Below, piece after piece: positions 29,105 to 40,407 of a DNA stretch of 64,000 nt. Both the position numbers and the translations under genes were made by a program. The notes under the pieces were generated by a model. The model worked only from the letters and a program-made list of their open reading frames with translations, did no database searches and was not told where the DNA came from. The stretch's first letter is position 1. Each line of letters begins with the position of its first letter. The DNA comes from Hyaloraphidium curvatum (taxonomy: Eukaryota; Monoblepharomycota; Hyaloraphidiomycetes; Hyaloraphidiales; Hyaloraphidiaceae), in NCBI GenBank assembly GCA_025558095.1, contig JAIVFI010000020.1, positions 434,001-498,000 on the forward strand, given 5' to 3'.

Positions 29105-29515
29105 TGTCACTCATCAGCCCAAGTCTACCTCCCTGGCTTGCCTGTATGCGATCACTGGCCAGTACCCTCTTGCAGTTCATGACCATGAGTCGGCTCTCAA
29201 GTTCCTCATGCGCATCAAAACAGCTGACCCTGCAAGTGGACCATGGAGACCTGGCTCTGGGCTCTTAGCATCAAAAGTTTGAGCCCACGATCAAACCTGA
29301 GGCACAGAAGGACAATCATCTGATCAGCCCGGAACTCCATTATTGCCCGCTGCATCTAAAAGTCATGATGACAGAAAGCCGGGAAAACCAAAAAGGTACG
29401 ATGCACGATGACCATGAAACTTGCCATTAGCAGCAGACTGAGGTGAAGCAGCAATCAAGTGAGGGCAGGTTTGCGTGCCTGGGTAACCAATTCTTCTTTC
29501 ATTCCATCTTCATGA
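29105..29515 (+). mobile_element. LINE copy C, internally deleted
   Basis: A degenerate plus-strand copy: PKSTSLACLYAITGQYPLAV to MRIKTADPA, then a deletion of about 150 codons to METWLWALSIK, then decayed C-terminal codons and a 3' UTR (TTAGCAGCAGACTGAGG) similar to copy A. It retains the uninterrupted sequence into which element A inserted in copy A. The 3' end is near 29515; no poly-A was seen. Confidence 0.75.
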
Positions 29516-29619
29516 TCAGATTTGTTTCCGGGAACCAGGAACAACGTTAGGGTATCTTTGGCCAATTCACCAACACAATCAAATTGAATACACATTCAAC
29601 GCAAGAGATATATCACACT

Positions 29620-31471
29620 TCAGGTATGCCTCCCAGAGACAAAGGCCAAGATCCACTTCACATCAATCAAGAGATACTTGAGTGCCCGTGTCCACGTCTC
29701 ATCTTGGTTGAACTGCAGCCTAATGGATGCATCTCCAATCTTGTCCTTGGCAATTCTAGAAACAGAAGGCATTGGTAACTCACAATGCGAGAAACCTCCC
29801 ACTCACCTGTAAGGCAGCTTGAAGTTGCTGTCGTCTGCTTCCAAGCTCTCTGCCAATTGCTGGATGCAGTTTAGGAACGCAACCAACGCAATGTCAAAGC
29901 GGCGATTCAGAAACAGCTTGTTCAAGCTGATGGAATCCGAATTGTAGCTGCGGAGATTAGGTCAGTTAGAGGCCACAGCCATGGATGGAGGAGAGCAGGG
30001 AACCTACAACTCATACACCGCCTTGTCACCATCAATTCGCTCAATACGTGAAAAGCTGCCATTGGGGACTAGCTTGAAGCTGCAATGTTTGGGTTAGGAG
30101 GGGCAACAGGGGCAGGAACGGTGCGCAAACCTTTTGAACTTGAAGCCAAGCTTCTTGGCCACGGTGTACAGAAGCAGCAGTGTCTGCCCCAGTGCTGCAT
30201 TTATCTCGCTCCAGTCAACCTGTGAGCCTCTGAATAAGAAGATGGCGGACCATCAGTTGAAACAGTTGACCTACAGGTTGACCAGGCAAGCGACCCAGCC
30301 GGAAGCCTGGAAGAGTGGTCAGCACAGAAAACCGCAAATCAACGGAAGATAGACCACCGTTGATGGTCCCAAACTGCCCATCTACAACCCAATCATCAAC
30401 AGATCCCAGACAGGAGCAAATCAACACGTACCATGCCAGATCCGGAATGCATCATTGTATACGTTCGTCTTCTGAAGCTTGTCGAGCAGCCTGCTGGCAT
30501 GCTCGATCTTGATGCTCAGGCTATCGCGTTCCATAGCGAAGCTTCGCTCCTGCTCCTGAAGAAGATTGCGCTCGGCACAGAGTCTGGTGCAGCGATAAGC
30601 ACCAATCCACCGTGAGGCAGCAAGAGTAACACACTCTGCTTCTGCCCTTGCTATCTCCTCAGCCTCTCGCCGGAGATCTTCGGCCTCCTTCCTCAACGAC
30701 TCGCACTTCACGGAGAGATCAGCCAGGCTTGCCCTTGCGGCCGTTTCTTTCCGTTTCAACTGAAGAGCCGAGCGTTACTCAGAGCTCCAATGATGCTTAA
30801 ATGAGTCCCCACGGCCGCCGTCTCCTCCTCTGTCCGTGCCACAACTCCGTCCCCTTGCGGCGGGGCACCCGACTCCAGCTCCTTGAGGAAGGCAGCGAAC
30901 GTCTCTTGCTCCATTGTCACGTCCGCGAGGCGCCTATCGAGGCGCTCCAAGAGCAAATCGGCACAATCTTGGCACAACGGGTGATCAAAGTCCGATCTGC
31001 TGTTCATGAGGTCGAACAGCTTCGTGGCCACACGCAGACGATGGCTCAGGTTGGAACTCTGCTCGCCCCGCGGTGCCTTCCCCGAGGAGGGGAATGTGGA
31101 AGACCTCGACAGCACAATGAAAGATTCCATGTGGGCCGGTGGCGGCCCGTCTTCCGTGTCCGAGGACGACAGTCCATCCTCGCGTCGCGGGGCCTGCTTT
31201 CCGGTCGGCACGCGAGCTTCCTCCGAGGAAGAACCTATGCTGGGTGATGCGCCATCGGAGACGCGTGACGCTGTTCCGGTAAGGGGGGCTGGTGGATAGG
31301 AAACCCTCAGATCGGGGAACCGTTGGTCGGGCACGTCGACGGAAACAGACCGACGAGAGTCTCAAAGTACGTTCCGTCCAGCAACGATGGCTCCAGCTGC
31401 TTAATGGGCTGGTTGCAGGACTGGCAGAGGAAGGAGACGAAGGCGCTGCCCGTGCTTCCGGACCCCGCCAT
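29620..31471 (-). CDS. ATG6: Beclin-1 / ATG6 autophagy protein
   Basis: Core subunit of the class III PI3-kinase complex that nucleates autophagosomes. The start at 31471 gives an N-terminal CxxC region ([19 protein letters not shown]). Exon 2 has [10 protein letters not shown]-like sequence (here [12 protein letters not shown]), then [20 protein letters not shown] and [21 protein letters not shown] coiled coil follows ([20 protein letters not shown]), then [19 protein letters not shown] across an intron. The C-terminal membrane-binding domain continues through [43 protein letters not shown] and the last exon [20 protein letters not shown], with stop at 29620. About seven exons. It is divergent from ASF1 with 78 bp between starts, and is the first host gene right of the repeat island. 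Confidence 0.92.
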
Positions 31472-31549
31472 TGCGACGACGCGAAAGTGGTTAGTGACTG
31501 GCGTCCCTTGACTTCCGTCTCAGCAGTCCGCCGAGCGACTACGGCTTTC

Positions 31550-32458
31550 ATGGCCCTCGTGAACCTCACGAATGTGGCCGTCCTGGACAATCCCGCTCCG
31601 TTCGGGGATCCGTTGAAGTTGGAGATTACCTTCGAGTGCCTGGCTCCGGGCCTGAAGGATGGTGGGCAGGCGCGGGAGGGTGCCACGGTCCCGGCTCACG
31701 GCCGGCACGCAGACATCGAGTTCAAGGTGATCTACGTCGGTTCCGCGGAGAGCGAAGAGTACGATCAGGAGCTGGATTCCATACTCGTCGGCCCGGTGCC
31801 TATCGGTCTGAACAAGTTCGTTTTCGAGGTGCCCGCCGTCAAACCGTCTCCGTGTGGCCCCGCTGACGGATCTTCATAAGGCCGAGCCACCGGACGCCAC
31901 GAAATTGCCGGAGAACGACGTCATTGGAGTGACGGTGATCCTTTTGAAGTGCTCCTACCTTGGCAAGGAGTTTGTCCGGGTCGGGTACTACGTGAACAAC
32001 GACTACGTCGACGAGGCGTTGAAGGAAACGCCGCGAGAAAAGGTCCAGTTCGACAAGCTGTATCGGAACATCTTGTCCGAGAAACCGCGAGTAACCCGGT
32101 GGGTGACATTGGAGCTGACCGGCCGTTGGTCCGTGCGATCATTGCGATTCCTCGCAGATTCTCCATTCAATGGGACGACAGCGTGCCTGCGGATGATGCG
32201 CCGCCGGAGGAGGCCGGTCCGGAAGGCGAGGTTAGCGACGGCAGCACGAAGCACGAAGAGGGAGCCGGTGCCATGGACGTTGACCGTGTGAAGGGCGATG
32301 ACATGTCTGGCGCGGACGGGGAAGGGAGCGAATCGGACGGAGAAGATGAAGACAGTGAGGATTCTGAGGAGGACGATGAAACGGACGCTGCAGCTGAGGT
32401 GGACCTGGAGGCGGAAGGCGAGGTCGCGAGCGAGAAAGCGACCGAGGCCCCGGCGTGA
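31550..32458 (+). CDS. ASF1: Histone chaperone ASF1
   Basis: H3-H4 chaperone that hands histones to CAF-1 and [24 protein letters not shown] opens the immunoglobulin-like core. Splicing gives [78 protein letters not shown] and [20 protein letters not shown], after introns of about 50-67 nt. The conserved core of about 155 residues is followed by a long acidic tail rich in Asp/Glu/Ser ([20 protein letters not shown]), as in fungal ASF1. Stop TGA is at 32456-32458, with 78 bp to the convergent SNU23 stop. Confidence 0.93.
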
Positions 32459-32536
32459 ACGTGGACTCCGCGGTCTCCATCATTGCTTTCGGATACCCAA
32501 CTACCTGTCATTATGCTTCTACATTGCACATCGAAT

Positions 32537-33464
32537 TCAGCCTTTGGCAACGAAACCCCCGAAGCCCATGATCCGCGCCATTTCGTCGTCACCGTGTTCC
32601 TCGACAGCACCGCCGGGCGCTCCAGAAGTCCCGTTCTCCTCGGATTCGTCCTCGCTCCCACGCGAGCCGGGCGACCTAGCTCTTCCGCTCTTTTTCCGCT
32701 TCTTCTTTTCACGCTGCCTTTGCTTTTCGAGCTCGTCCTTCTCCTGCAGCTCAGCTATTCGAGCATCAAAGTCTGCACGGCGTGGGATCTGTGAGCAGAG
32801 CGTGACGCCCAGGCCACTCGCAGAGCCCACCATACTCCTTCTTGCCTTGCTCCTGCTTCCGTTTCAGGAGCTCAAGCTTGGCCCGGACCTGATCGGCGGT
32901 GCTCCGCTCGACCTGCATGGACAGACCCATGTTCCGTTGGTCTGCCGAGAGAGCGGTTCATCGACGGTGGCAGAGCTTTGTCGGCCGACCCACGTTTCCG
33001 CCCGTTGATGTGGTCCAGGTAGTTCACGCTGTCACGGACCACCATATCGCAGACTTTGCAGTAGAAGCCCGGCTGCTTCGACGTGTCCCCGGCGGCCTGC
33101 ACCACCTGGGTCTTTCCCAGGTTGCTCTCCAGATCGATCTTTTCCGTTCGCCCTGCGAGCATGACCGGCTCCTCCTTGTCATCGCGGTCCTTTCGCTTGT
33201 GCTTCTTGCCTGTCACCGTCGCGCGATCGGTTTCGGCCACATCCCGCGTCCCGGGTCGAACGGTACCAGATTTCCGCCGTTCCTCCTTCTCCCTGTCATC
33301 ATCGTCGGCAGCCTCGTCCCGCTCCCTGGCCCTTTTTTGGACATCGGCCTTGTTCCAGGTTCGTCGAACGGTGTCCGACTGCGGAGTGGCCTCCCGTTCA
33401 GCCCGGGCCACGTACTGGCACGCAGCAGTAGTACCGCCGTCCCGTAGATTCCTCTGGAGCTCAT
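32537..33464 (-). CDS. SNU23: Spliceosomal zinc-finger protein SNU23 (ZMAT2)
   Basis: U4/U6.U5 tri-snRNP and B-complex protein with one matrin-type zinc finger. I place the start at ATG 33464, with a 10-codon first exon and a 56-nt intron (33379-33434). It joins in phase to SDTVRRTWNKADVQKRARER, the normal SNU23 N-terminus. Then come KIDLESNLGKTQVV and the finger GFYCKVCDMVVRDSVNYLDH followed by INGRK. After an intron: NMGLSMQVERSTADQVRAKL, then ADFDARIAELQEKDELEKQR, and the conserved end MARIMGFGGFVAKG. An alternative reading of the 5' end has only a GTG start. Divergent from RRP1. Confidence 0.9.
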
Positions 33465-33581
33465 TCGAACGCTTCACCCGTCGGCCGCCGTCGATATCGT
33501 CGTTGATCGTCCTGTCTCGTCTCAGGGGCCGGGGGGCCGCCCCGGCAGCGCGCGCGACGCCACGGGGAAATCACGCGCAAA

Positions 33582-35130
33582 ATGTCGTCGTTCGGGGGCT
33601 TTGGCAAGCTCCTCGCCTCGACGGAGAAGAGCGACAGGGACAGAGCCGTCCGCGCAATAGCCTCCTGGCTGCGGAATCGCTCGGATGTGTCCGAGACGGA
33701 ACTGGCGAAGCTGTGGAAGGGCATCTTTTACTGTAGGCCTCCAAAGCGGCAGGGATCCCCGGTCGGGGCCTCAATAACGGGCTCGGCCGCCTCTTTGCTG
33801 CCGTATAGGCTTCTGGCTGTCGGACAAACCCAAAGTGCAGCAGCAGCTCGCGGATCGGTTGGCCAAGATGGTCCTCGCGGTCCCTCCGCTCATGGGAATC
33901 AAGCTCTTGCGGTCTTTCTGGCTTACCATGATCCGTGAATGGCATGGAATTGATCGTCTTCGGTGTGTGGCCTTTCTTTGGGGCGCGATGACACCGAGTG
34001 ACCCGGCTCCCACGTGTTCCAGGATGGACAAGTTCTACTTCCTGTGCCGGAGGTTCCTCCGGTACGGTTTCCAAATGCTCATCGATCATGAATGGGCGGA
34101 TACCTACGTTGACTCATTTGCCGACACCTTGGACGCTACGCTGATGAAGTATGTCCTTGCTCTTCTGACGCCACACCTGTCGTCTGATCCGGCCCCGCCA
34201 GCGTCAACGACCCCAAAGTGCCCGACGGTCTGCGGTATCACTCTGCCGAAACGTTTTTGGAGGAACTCCGCGAGAGCTTGCTGGCCTCGAAGGCGGCCGA
34301 GAATGTGAGCGGTGTCGAAAGTTTTCACGGCACAAACTGACTCGGGTTTAGGATGGGCCGCGCTCCGTGCCCGCGAAACTTTTTGTCCCCTTCTTCAGAG
34401 CGTGGGGCTCGACATCCAACAAGCAGCTCAGGGACCTGTTAGACTCGGAGATCCTCTCCAAGATCACATCAGCGAGCACAGACGGACTTGGCTTTACAGT
34501 TGATCGGCAGGACCTTGCAGTCCACGTGCGCCAGGTACGGCACGCAAACACGACCCCTTCTAGCGATGGCTGACCTTCGATTGCGACCAGTTGGGGGACG
34601 AGGCGGACGAAAAGGGCCGCAGGCATTTGGCTTCCTACCTTGGGTGGTCGAACAAGGTCTTGGGCGTGGACGGGGCGTCGGCGACGGAGTTGCCTTCGGA
34701 AACCGGCAAGCCAGCAAAAACGAAGAAGCGGAAGCGGACCGCATCGGCTGAAGACGTGCCGGAGAAGGCGGCAAAGGATCCCCAAGCGGCCGAGGAGAAC
34801 CTTGGGACCGGGACGGTCTCAACCGAGAGCGTGGAGAACGTTGCGGGGTTGCTTGTCGAAGCGGACGTTGAGGATGCTTCCGGCAGTGCTGTCGAAACAC
34901 CAGCACGGGAGCGGCCAGCGCGGCCAGCGCCGGCGACCGACTTGCCGCGAAAACGGCGTCTGAGCGACCCCCAAGAGCCGGCCACCAAGAAAGAGAAGCG
35001 CCGTGTGTCTTGGGGGCCCAACGCCACGAGGACGTTCCGCTCCAAAGCGCCGCTCGCGAGCTTCGGCACGGCCGTCGAACCTCTCAAGAACGCCCGCTCC
35101 CCGAAGAAGCCGGTCCTCAGGAAAGGCTAG
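33582..35130 (+). CDS. RRP1: Ribosomal RNA processing protein RRP1 (Nop52)
   Basis: Nucleolar protein needed for 27S pre-rRNA processing in the 60S pathway. MSSFGGFGKLLASTEKSDRD, RDRAVRAIASWLRNRSDVSE and TELAKLWKGIFYC form the family N-terminus. Next come GFWLSDKPKVQQQLADRLAK, LLRSFWLTMIREWHGIDRLR, MDKFYFLCRRFLRYGFQML and DGLRYHSAETFLEEL, then PAKLFVPFFRAWGSTSNKQL. At least six exons are separated by short introns. The last exon is a basic, low-complexity tail (KKRKRTASAEDVPEKAAKD ... KKEKRRVSWGPNATR). The RVSWG stretch resembles the RVxF-type PP1-docking patterns, but I would not press that. Converges on SmG, 49 bp apart. Confidence 0.88.
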
Positions 35131-35179
35131 ATGTACGGCGAAAGGGTATAGATTCAGGACAAAGCTTTACGTCGAAACC

Positions 35180-35660
35180 CTAAGTCAGGGGTATCCGCTC
35201 CAGTGCCTCCACCATGATCACCGAGTTGCCTCGGATGACCTGGGATGCGTCGATCAGCCGGGGCGTGCAACCGGAATCGAGCGGACCCACCACCATCCCG
35301 ATCTCTTTCCGCTCCTTCTCGCTGATTTCCTCCACCGACTCGTCCACCACAAGGTTCAGGAACGGGTCGAAGCCTGCCGATTGCGCAGCGACGGGGGTGC
35401 CGAGGTTCAGAAGGCGATGCGCGCTCGCCGAGGCGGCAATCCTACCCCGGAGAATGCCCGTGACCTTTCTGTTGCCGTTGAGCTGGATGAAGACGCGCTT
35501 GTCCATGTACCTTGGAGATGCGCCCGTCAGTTTCCGGCTTCGCGCCCCCTCGGTACCACGCCGCGTCCCGCCGAGCCGACCGCCATCGCTGCTCGCCGAC
35601 ACCGAATCGCCGGTCCAGGAGCACGCACTTTTTCAGCTCCGGCGTCGGAGCCTTGGACAT
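35180..35660 (-). CDS. SNRPG: Small nuclear ribonucleoprotein SmG
   Basis: Member of the heptameric Sm ring on spliceosomal snRNAs. Four exons: MSKAPTPELKK; YMDKRVFIQLNGNRKVTGIL followed by RG; FDPFLNLVVDESVEEISEKE through RKEIGMV; and VIRGNSVIMVEALERIPLT with stop at 35180-35182. Both Sm motifs are present (Sm1 around LNGNRKVTG...DPFLNLV, Sm2 IRGNSVIMVE). Introns are longer relative to exons than in most neighbours. About 77 residues, the usual length. Confidence 0.95.
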
Positions 35661-35803
35661 GGTGGCGGTCGACTTCTTGGTGACGGGCTGAGTCAAAGGA
35701 ATTGCAGTCTAGGTTCGGGTGGGTTTCGGGACCACACACGGGCTTGACTCGATCGAACAGCGGCGGCCTCTCCCCACGCCTCCTCCCGTCCCGCTAGGCC
35801 GAG

Positions 35804-36343
35804 ATGAAGCAGAACCCCGCCGTTTCCTCCTCGCGGAGAAAGTCCCGGAAGGCCCACTTCTCGGCACCTTCGAGCGCGCGCCGGCACATCATGAGCGCGC
35901 CGCTGTCGAAGGAGCTGCGCGAGAAGCACAAAGTAGGCCCGGCCGCGGGTCCGGACGGCGGGCGGGAGCTGAAACCGGGCGTCCAGGTGCGCTCGATGCC
36001 GATTCGGAAGGACGACGAGGTCCAGGTTGTGCGGGGCACGAACAAGGGGCGCGACGGGAAGGTCATCGCGGTGTACCGGCGGAAATGGGTCATTCACGTC
36101 GAGCGGGTCACGAAGGAGAAGACCAACGGGGCGACGGTGCCGCTTCCGCTCGACCCCTCGAAGGTCGTGATCACCAAGGTGGGCGTTCGCCACGGGCCGC
36201 GGCTGGCGTGGGCTGATCCGGCGGCCATCGCACTGCAGCTGAAGCTGGACAAGGACCGCCGGAACCTGCTTTCCCGCAAGGGCCGGACGCCCGCGACCGA
36301 CAAGGACGAGGATGGGGACGACGACATGCCCGCTCTGGAGTGA
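35804..36343 (+). CDS. RPL26: Large-subunit ribosomal protein uL24 (RPL26)
   Basis: 60S protein near the exit tunnel. Exon 1 (35804-35932) encodes [20 protein letters not shown] and the [16 protein letters not shown] stretch. A 54-nt intron (35933-35986, GTAGG...CCAG) has no stop and is a multiple of three, so it is easily mistaken for coding. Splicing restores [20 protein letters not shown], exactly the family sequence, followed by the KOW motif region [20 protein letters not shown]. The C-terminus has a short acidic tail ([11 protein letters not shown]). Converges on THOC5, 24 bp between stops. Confidence 0.95.
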   Translation: MKQNPAVSSSRRKSRKAHFSAPSSARRHIMSAPLSKELREKHKVGPAAGPDGGRELKPGVQVRSMPIRKDDEVQVVRGTNKGRDGKVIAVYRRKWVIHVERVTKEKTNGATVPLPLDPSKVVITKVGVRHGPRLAWADPAAIALQLKLDKDRRNLLSRKGRTPATDKDEDGDDDMPALE

Positions 36344-36367
36344 AGGACCCGGGCATCCCTTCAGCAT

Positions 36368-38242
36368 TCAGGCGATACTGTACAGAGCCTCCAATCGGAG
36401 GACAGCAAGCTTAAGCTGGTCAATGAGCATTCCGGGTGCTTGATCGAGGATGTTGCATTCGCGTCCAATGGTCTTTGGGGACGGGTTCAGGTGGTGCTTG
36501 GGGTCGGGCGCCCACGGGCTCACCTTTAGCTGCTCGCGCAAGCCGTCTCTGTCTTCTTCCTCCGTGTTGTCTGACGGCTGGGGCGACAGCTCGATCGTGG
36601 AGGCGCGATCGGGGTAGTCGCACGGCACGGAGAGCTTGAAGAGGGCAGCTGGGAATGGTGGCCGTCAGACAGGAACGACCCCGAGATTTGCAAGCAGTTC
36701 CGACCTGGAAGGAGTGACGCCTTGTTGCCGACCGTCATCTTGAGGGTGAAGACGGTGTCCGAGATCGCGCCTGCGCCCGCAGGCGCGATCTGGAGGGAGG
36801 TTTCTACTGGAAACTCCCCCTCGTCCAGCCGTGTGAGCATGGCTGCCACGTTGTCCCATGCTCGCAAGCGAGCCAATGTCCGGTCGACCACAGCGCCAAA
36901 GGTCGGCGCCGGCGCCGCCCTCGTGCTACCGTCCTCCCCGCCAGAAGCGGCACCACCAATGGGCCGACCAAAGTCCAGGCCCGAGACGGCCTGCGCCCAG
37001 GCATATGCAAATCCACGCGCCCTCGAGCTGGAAAAGATGAATGGCTCGCCGTTCTCCAGCTTGAGGAACAAAGAGGCGGGGTTCGGGCTCTCTGAACCAT
37101 CGTCGGCCTCGAGCAAGTTGTGAAGGATGGTGGAGGAAGGAAACGAGCCCTTGACGGCAATGCTGGAAGAGGTGCTGCATACAATGATGTTCAACTGCGA
37201 CCGCGAATGTCAGCTGTCACGGCAGCAACCCTCAGCCAGCGCGGATGCCCACTTTCGGCAAGAAATGGAACTTCGCGGTGACGGACGCCCCCGAAGATGG
37301 GTTTCGGAACGTGACAACGACGCAAGAGTTCGATCTCCGGTAAAACTCCTCACCGGATTCCTCCTTCCCGTGCCTTCCACGATCCTCGTCCTTTGCCGCG
37401 GCTTCCATTGCAACCGGCCGCACGGCCACTTCGATGGTACCAGGAAAAGCAGCACCGTAGCCTTCCGCCATCCGGAGCAGCACGAAGAGGGGGCCAGGAA
37501 GGCTGAAAGATTGGCTCGAAAGCTGCTGTCCTTCGCCGCTCCCGGTGGGCAGCCCCAGCATCTCCTGCATGCCCCCGGCACTCTGGATGAACTTTTCCAG
37601 AGCCTCATCCACCCGATCGAGATCCTCTCGCCGCTTCTGGTTCCGTTCGGTGACTTCCTTTATCTTTTGAGTCAGCTCTTCCTTCTTCGAGGCCAATCTG
37701 GTTCCGTCGTGTCACCCTACGCCCGGCGTTGCGCCGGCAGAGGCTACCCACTGTTCCCGCTCGTGCATCTCGAATCTCAGCCGGCTCAGCATCAGTTGGT
37801 GCGATGTCGTTGCCCCGTCCAGCAGTTCCGGCGGCGCGCGGGCCCGGAACACGTCCTCCGAGAGCAGCGGGACCTCCTGGAACATTGTCCTGAACTGACA
37901 TGAGCTTCAAAGACCCCCCAGAATGCCAGCATCGACCCACTCCATCTCCTCGCACTGCGCAATCTCCTTCGTCAGATGGAGAGCCTCGTAGCGGTAGTTC
38001 TGCAGCTGCAGGTAGACCTCGTCCATGCTCTGCTTGGCCTCCTGGGCGGACAGCTTTCCCGCGCGATTCGCGATGTAGGCATCGCGGCCGAGGGTCTTTA
38101 GCTCCTGGAGCAGGAGCAGCGCTTCGTTGAGCAGGCGCCCGAGGACGGCCGACTCTCCCGCGCCCGCGAGCTGCTGCTGCAGGATCGACTGCAGCGAGCT
38201 GCACGCGTCATCGATCTCGGAAACATCCGAGGCTAATGCCAT
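36368..38242 (-). CDS. THOC5: THO complex subunit 5
   Basis: Component of the THO/TREX complex that couples transcription to mRNA export. The first exon from ATG 38242 holds the conserved coiled coil: RLLNEALLLLQELKTLGRDA, then AKQSMDEVYLQLQNYRYEAL and HLTKEIAQCEEMEWVDAG. Further exons give MFQEVPLLSEDVFRARAPPE, LASKKEELTQKIKEVTERNQ followed by KRREDL, SLPGPLFVLLRMAEGYGAAF, and a C-terminal half around FSSSRARGFAYAWAQAVSGL. The C-terminus ends at ALYSIA with stop 36368-36370. At least six exons. The N-terminal match is strong and the C-terminal half is divergent. Tandem behind mitochondrial uS12. Confidence 0.82.
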
Positions 38243-38475
38243 CTCCGTCCCGACGCGTCCGAGATCGATTCGGGGCCACGGGAGCTGCGATGGACGCAGC
38301 CGGACTCATCACTCCCCCTCAATCAATCAACCTCGAACTCATTGAGACGGCGGGCCTCCGACGTCATGCAAGTTCTCAAAACCGACCAGTGCCATTCTGA
38401 GCATGGAAGATGTCGGTGAACGGCCAACTATCCTGGGAATCGAGCCATTCTCTCCTAACCCCTCGTACAGGCCCT

Positions 38476-39202
38476 TCACTTCTTCTTCCCAGTGGGTGCC
38501 GCTCCCGGCTTCGGCTTCTTTGCCCCGTACTTTGATCGGGACGTTTTCCGACCTGCGACGCCCTGCAGGTCATATACGCCACGCACGCACTTGTATCGCA
38601 CTCCGACCAAGTCCTTCGCGGCGGCACGCACGTGAGTGAGCCAAAGCAAAGAAGAATCGTGGCCGCCGACCTACCGGAACGCGTCCTCCCCTGACGAGAA
38701 CGACCGAGTGCTCCTGCAGGTTGTGTCCTTCGCCGGGAATGTACGACAGCACGGTCTTGCCCGAGGTCAGCTTCACCCTCGCAACCTTGCGCTGCGCCGA
38801 GTTGGGCTTCTTGGGCTTCATGTTGAAGACTTTGACGCAGACTCCTTTGCGCACCGGAGATCCCTCCAGGGCCGGAGCTTTGGACCTTTTCGTCCTCTTC
38901 TTCCGGCAGCCCTTGATGACCTGCATCAGCGTCACGCCGCGATGCTGCACCACCGAATGTCCGCTGCCTCGCAGCTGGCGAGCCAAATAGGAGGGTTCCG
39001 TCCCGCACCGTGTTTGCAAGGCCGTGCCGAGTCCGATTCGCGGCACTGGGGCGTGAAACGAGATGCGGCGCTCGGCGCCCGCGGCACGCGTCGGCGCCAA
39101 GAGTCGCGGAGCCAGTGGTCCATCAGGGGCGCACCGCATCGCACTTCGACAGAGCGAGCTCGCCGCTCCGCATCTGAGCGGAAAGGACCCGGCGAGCGCC
39201 AT
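38476..39202 (-). CDS. MRPS12: Mitochondrial ribosomal protein uS12m
   Basis: Decoding-centre protein of the mitochondrial small subunit, nuclear-encoded. The N-terminus ([20 protein letters not shown]) is rich in Arg, Ser and Ala and suits a mitochondrial presequence. The core follows: [60 protein letters not shown] and [20 protein letters not shown]. After an intron it reads [20 protein letters not shown] and [20 protein letters not shown]. The KxPNSAxRKVARV form is bacterial/organellar rather than cytosolic RPS23. A plastid version is possible in principle, but nothing else here suggests a plastid. Confidence 0.88.
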
Positions 39203-39293
39203 CGGAAAGTGCTGATGTTTGCAAGAGCGCGATCGACACGCTCATGAGTCCAGCAGTTTAGCAACACTCCCGGCCGGCCGGCCCCCGGACAGG

Positions 39294-40355
39294 ATGGCCG
39301 CGACGACGCGCAACAAAATCCTCGTTACGGGTCCTTCGGGGTCCTCTTTACCGCTTCAGCTCGTCCGAGGTTGGTCCCGTCGCAAAGATCGCGCTAAATT
39401 TCTAACCGTCGCGTTCCTAAAGCCGTGCTCGGAGCCAGCGGCCAGTCGGACAAGGCCGATGCGCTCGGATCCGCAAGCCTGCAGACGGAGGGAGGCCTCG
39501 TCGTACCGTGGAGCGTGACCACGAAGTACTACAACGCCGTGCTGGACTTTTGGGTGCTCGACGGGACGTGGGACCCGAGCGAGACGGCGTCGGACGGGGA
39601 CGCGGACGGGGAGGACGGGTTGTCCGCGGGGGATTGGGAGGCCGTCGGCTCGGCAATTGACGCCATTGCCGTCGTTCTGGACCGGAAGCAGGTGCGGCGA
39701 TGGAGCGCTGCGATTCTCTGCGAGCTGAATGAAGTTCCCGACAGCCGCCAGGGGACGGCTTCCTGGCCAGCTGGTCTGCATTTGCGGAACGATTCGGACC
39801 TGCCGTGCAGGTGTGCGTGGGATTCAACCACGACGAGGGCGTCGAGGACCCGGCAGATGTCCACGAATGGTGCATCGAGAACGGGTTCGAGTACATTTCC
39901 GTGTCAGGACCCGGAGAGGAAGGGGAGAGCACGGTAGTCGACGCGAATGGTACGGCCGCATCGTCCGTTCGTGTGAAAGGACTCTCATTTCGGCAGCAGA
40001 GACCAGCGGCATCTCGCGGGTAATCGAGGCGCTGCAGGCCCATGCTTGGGAAGTTTCGGGCGCTCCGTCGACGAGCCGGAGGACTGCAGGGACGCTGTTC
40101 GACCGCGAGGATATCGGCGAGCTGCTGGACGTGGACCCGGCTGAGGCCCCGTTTCCTTCGAACGAGGAGATCGATGCCATGCACAACTCCCTTTTCGGAG
40201 GCATCGACGACGACGACGGGTTCGACGCGACAATCAACAAGCTGCAGCGCCTCCGCGACAAAGTCCAGGAGCTTCCGGACCAAGATCGCCATGCGCTCGC
40301 TGCGCAGGTCGGGCTAGCGTTCCTCAAGCAATTCGAGGCCGACTCCAGCTCGTGA
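39294..40355 (+). CDS. AAGAB: Alpha/gamma-adaptin-binding protein p34 (AAGAB/IRC6 type)
   Basis: Chaperone-like regulator of clathrin adaptors AP-1 and AP-2, with a Rab-like GTPase fold. NKILVTGPSG lies where the P-loop would be, then LVVPWSVTTKYYNAVLDFWV, a WVCIGF-type strand (VQVCVGFNHDEGVEDPADVH) and EWCIENGFEYISVS. The C-terminal helical region ends the protein: ISRVIEALQAHAWEVSG, DDGFDATINKLQRLRDKVQE, LPDQDRHALAAQVGLAFLKQ. Four or so exons. The P-loop is degenerate (no GKS/T after GPSG), as usual in this family. Divergent from uS12m, 91 bp between starts; converges on NPL4. Confidence 0.78.
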
Positions 40356-40407
40356 CGTCCGGAACGGGATGACCTGTCTACGTCCATCTATGGGCGACAG
40401 AAGCGAA

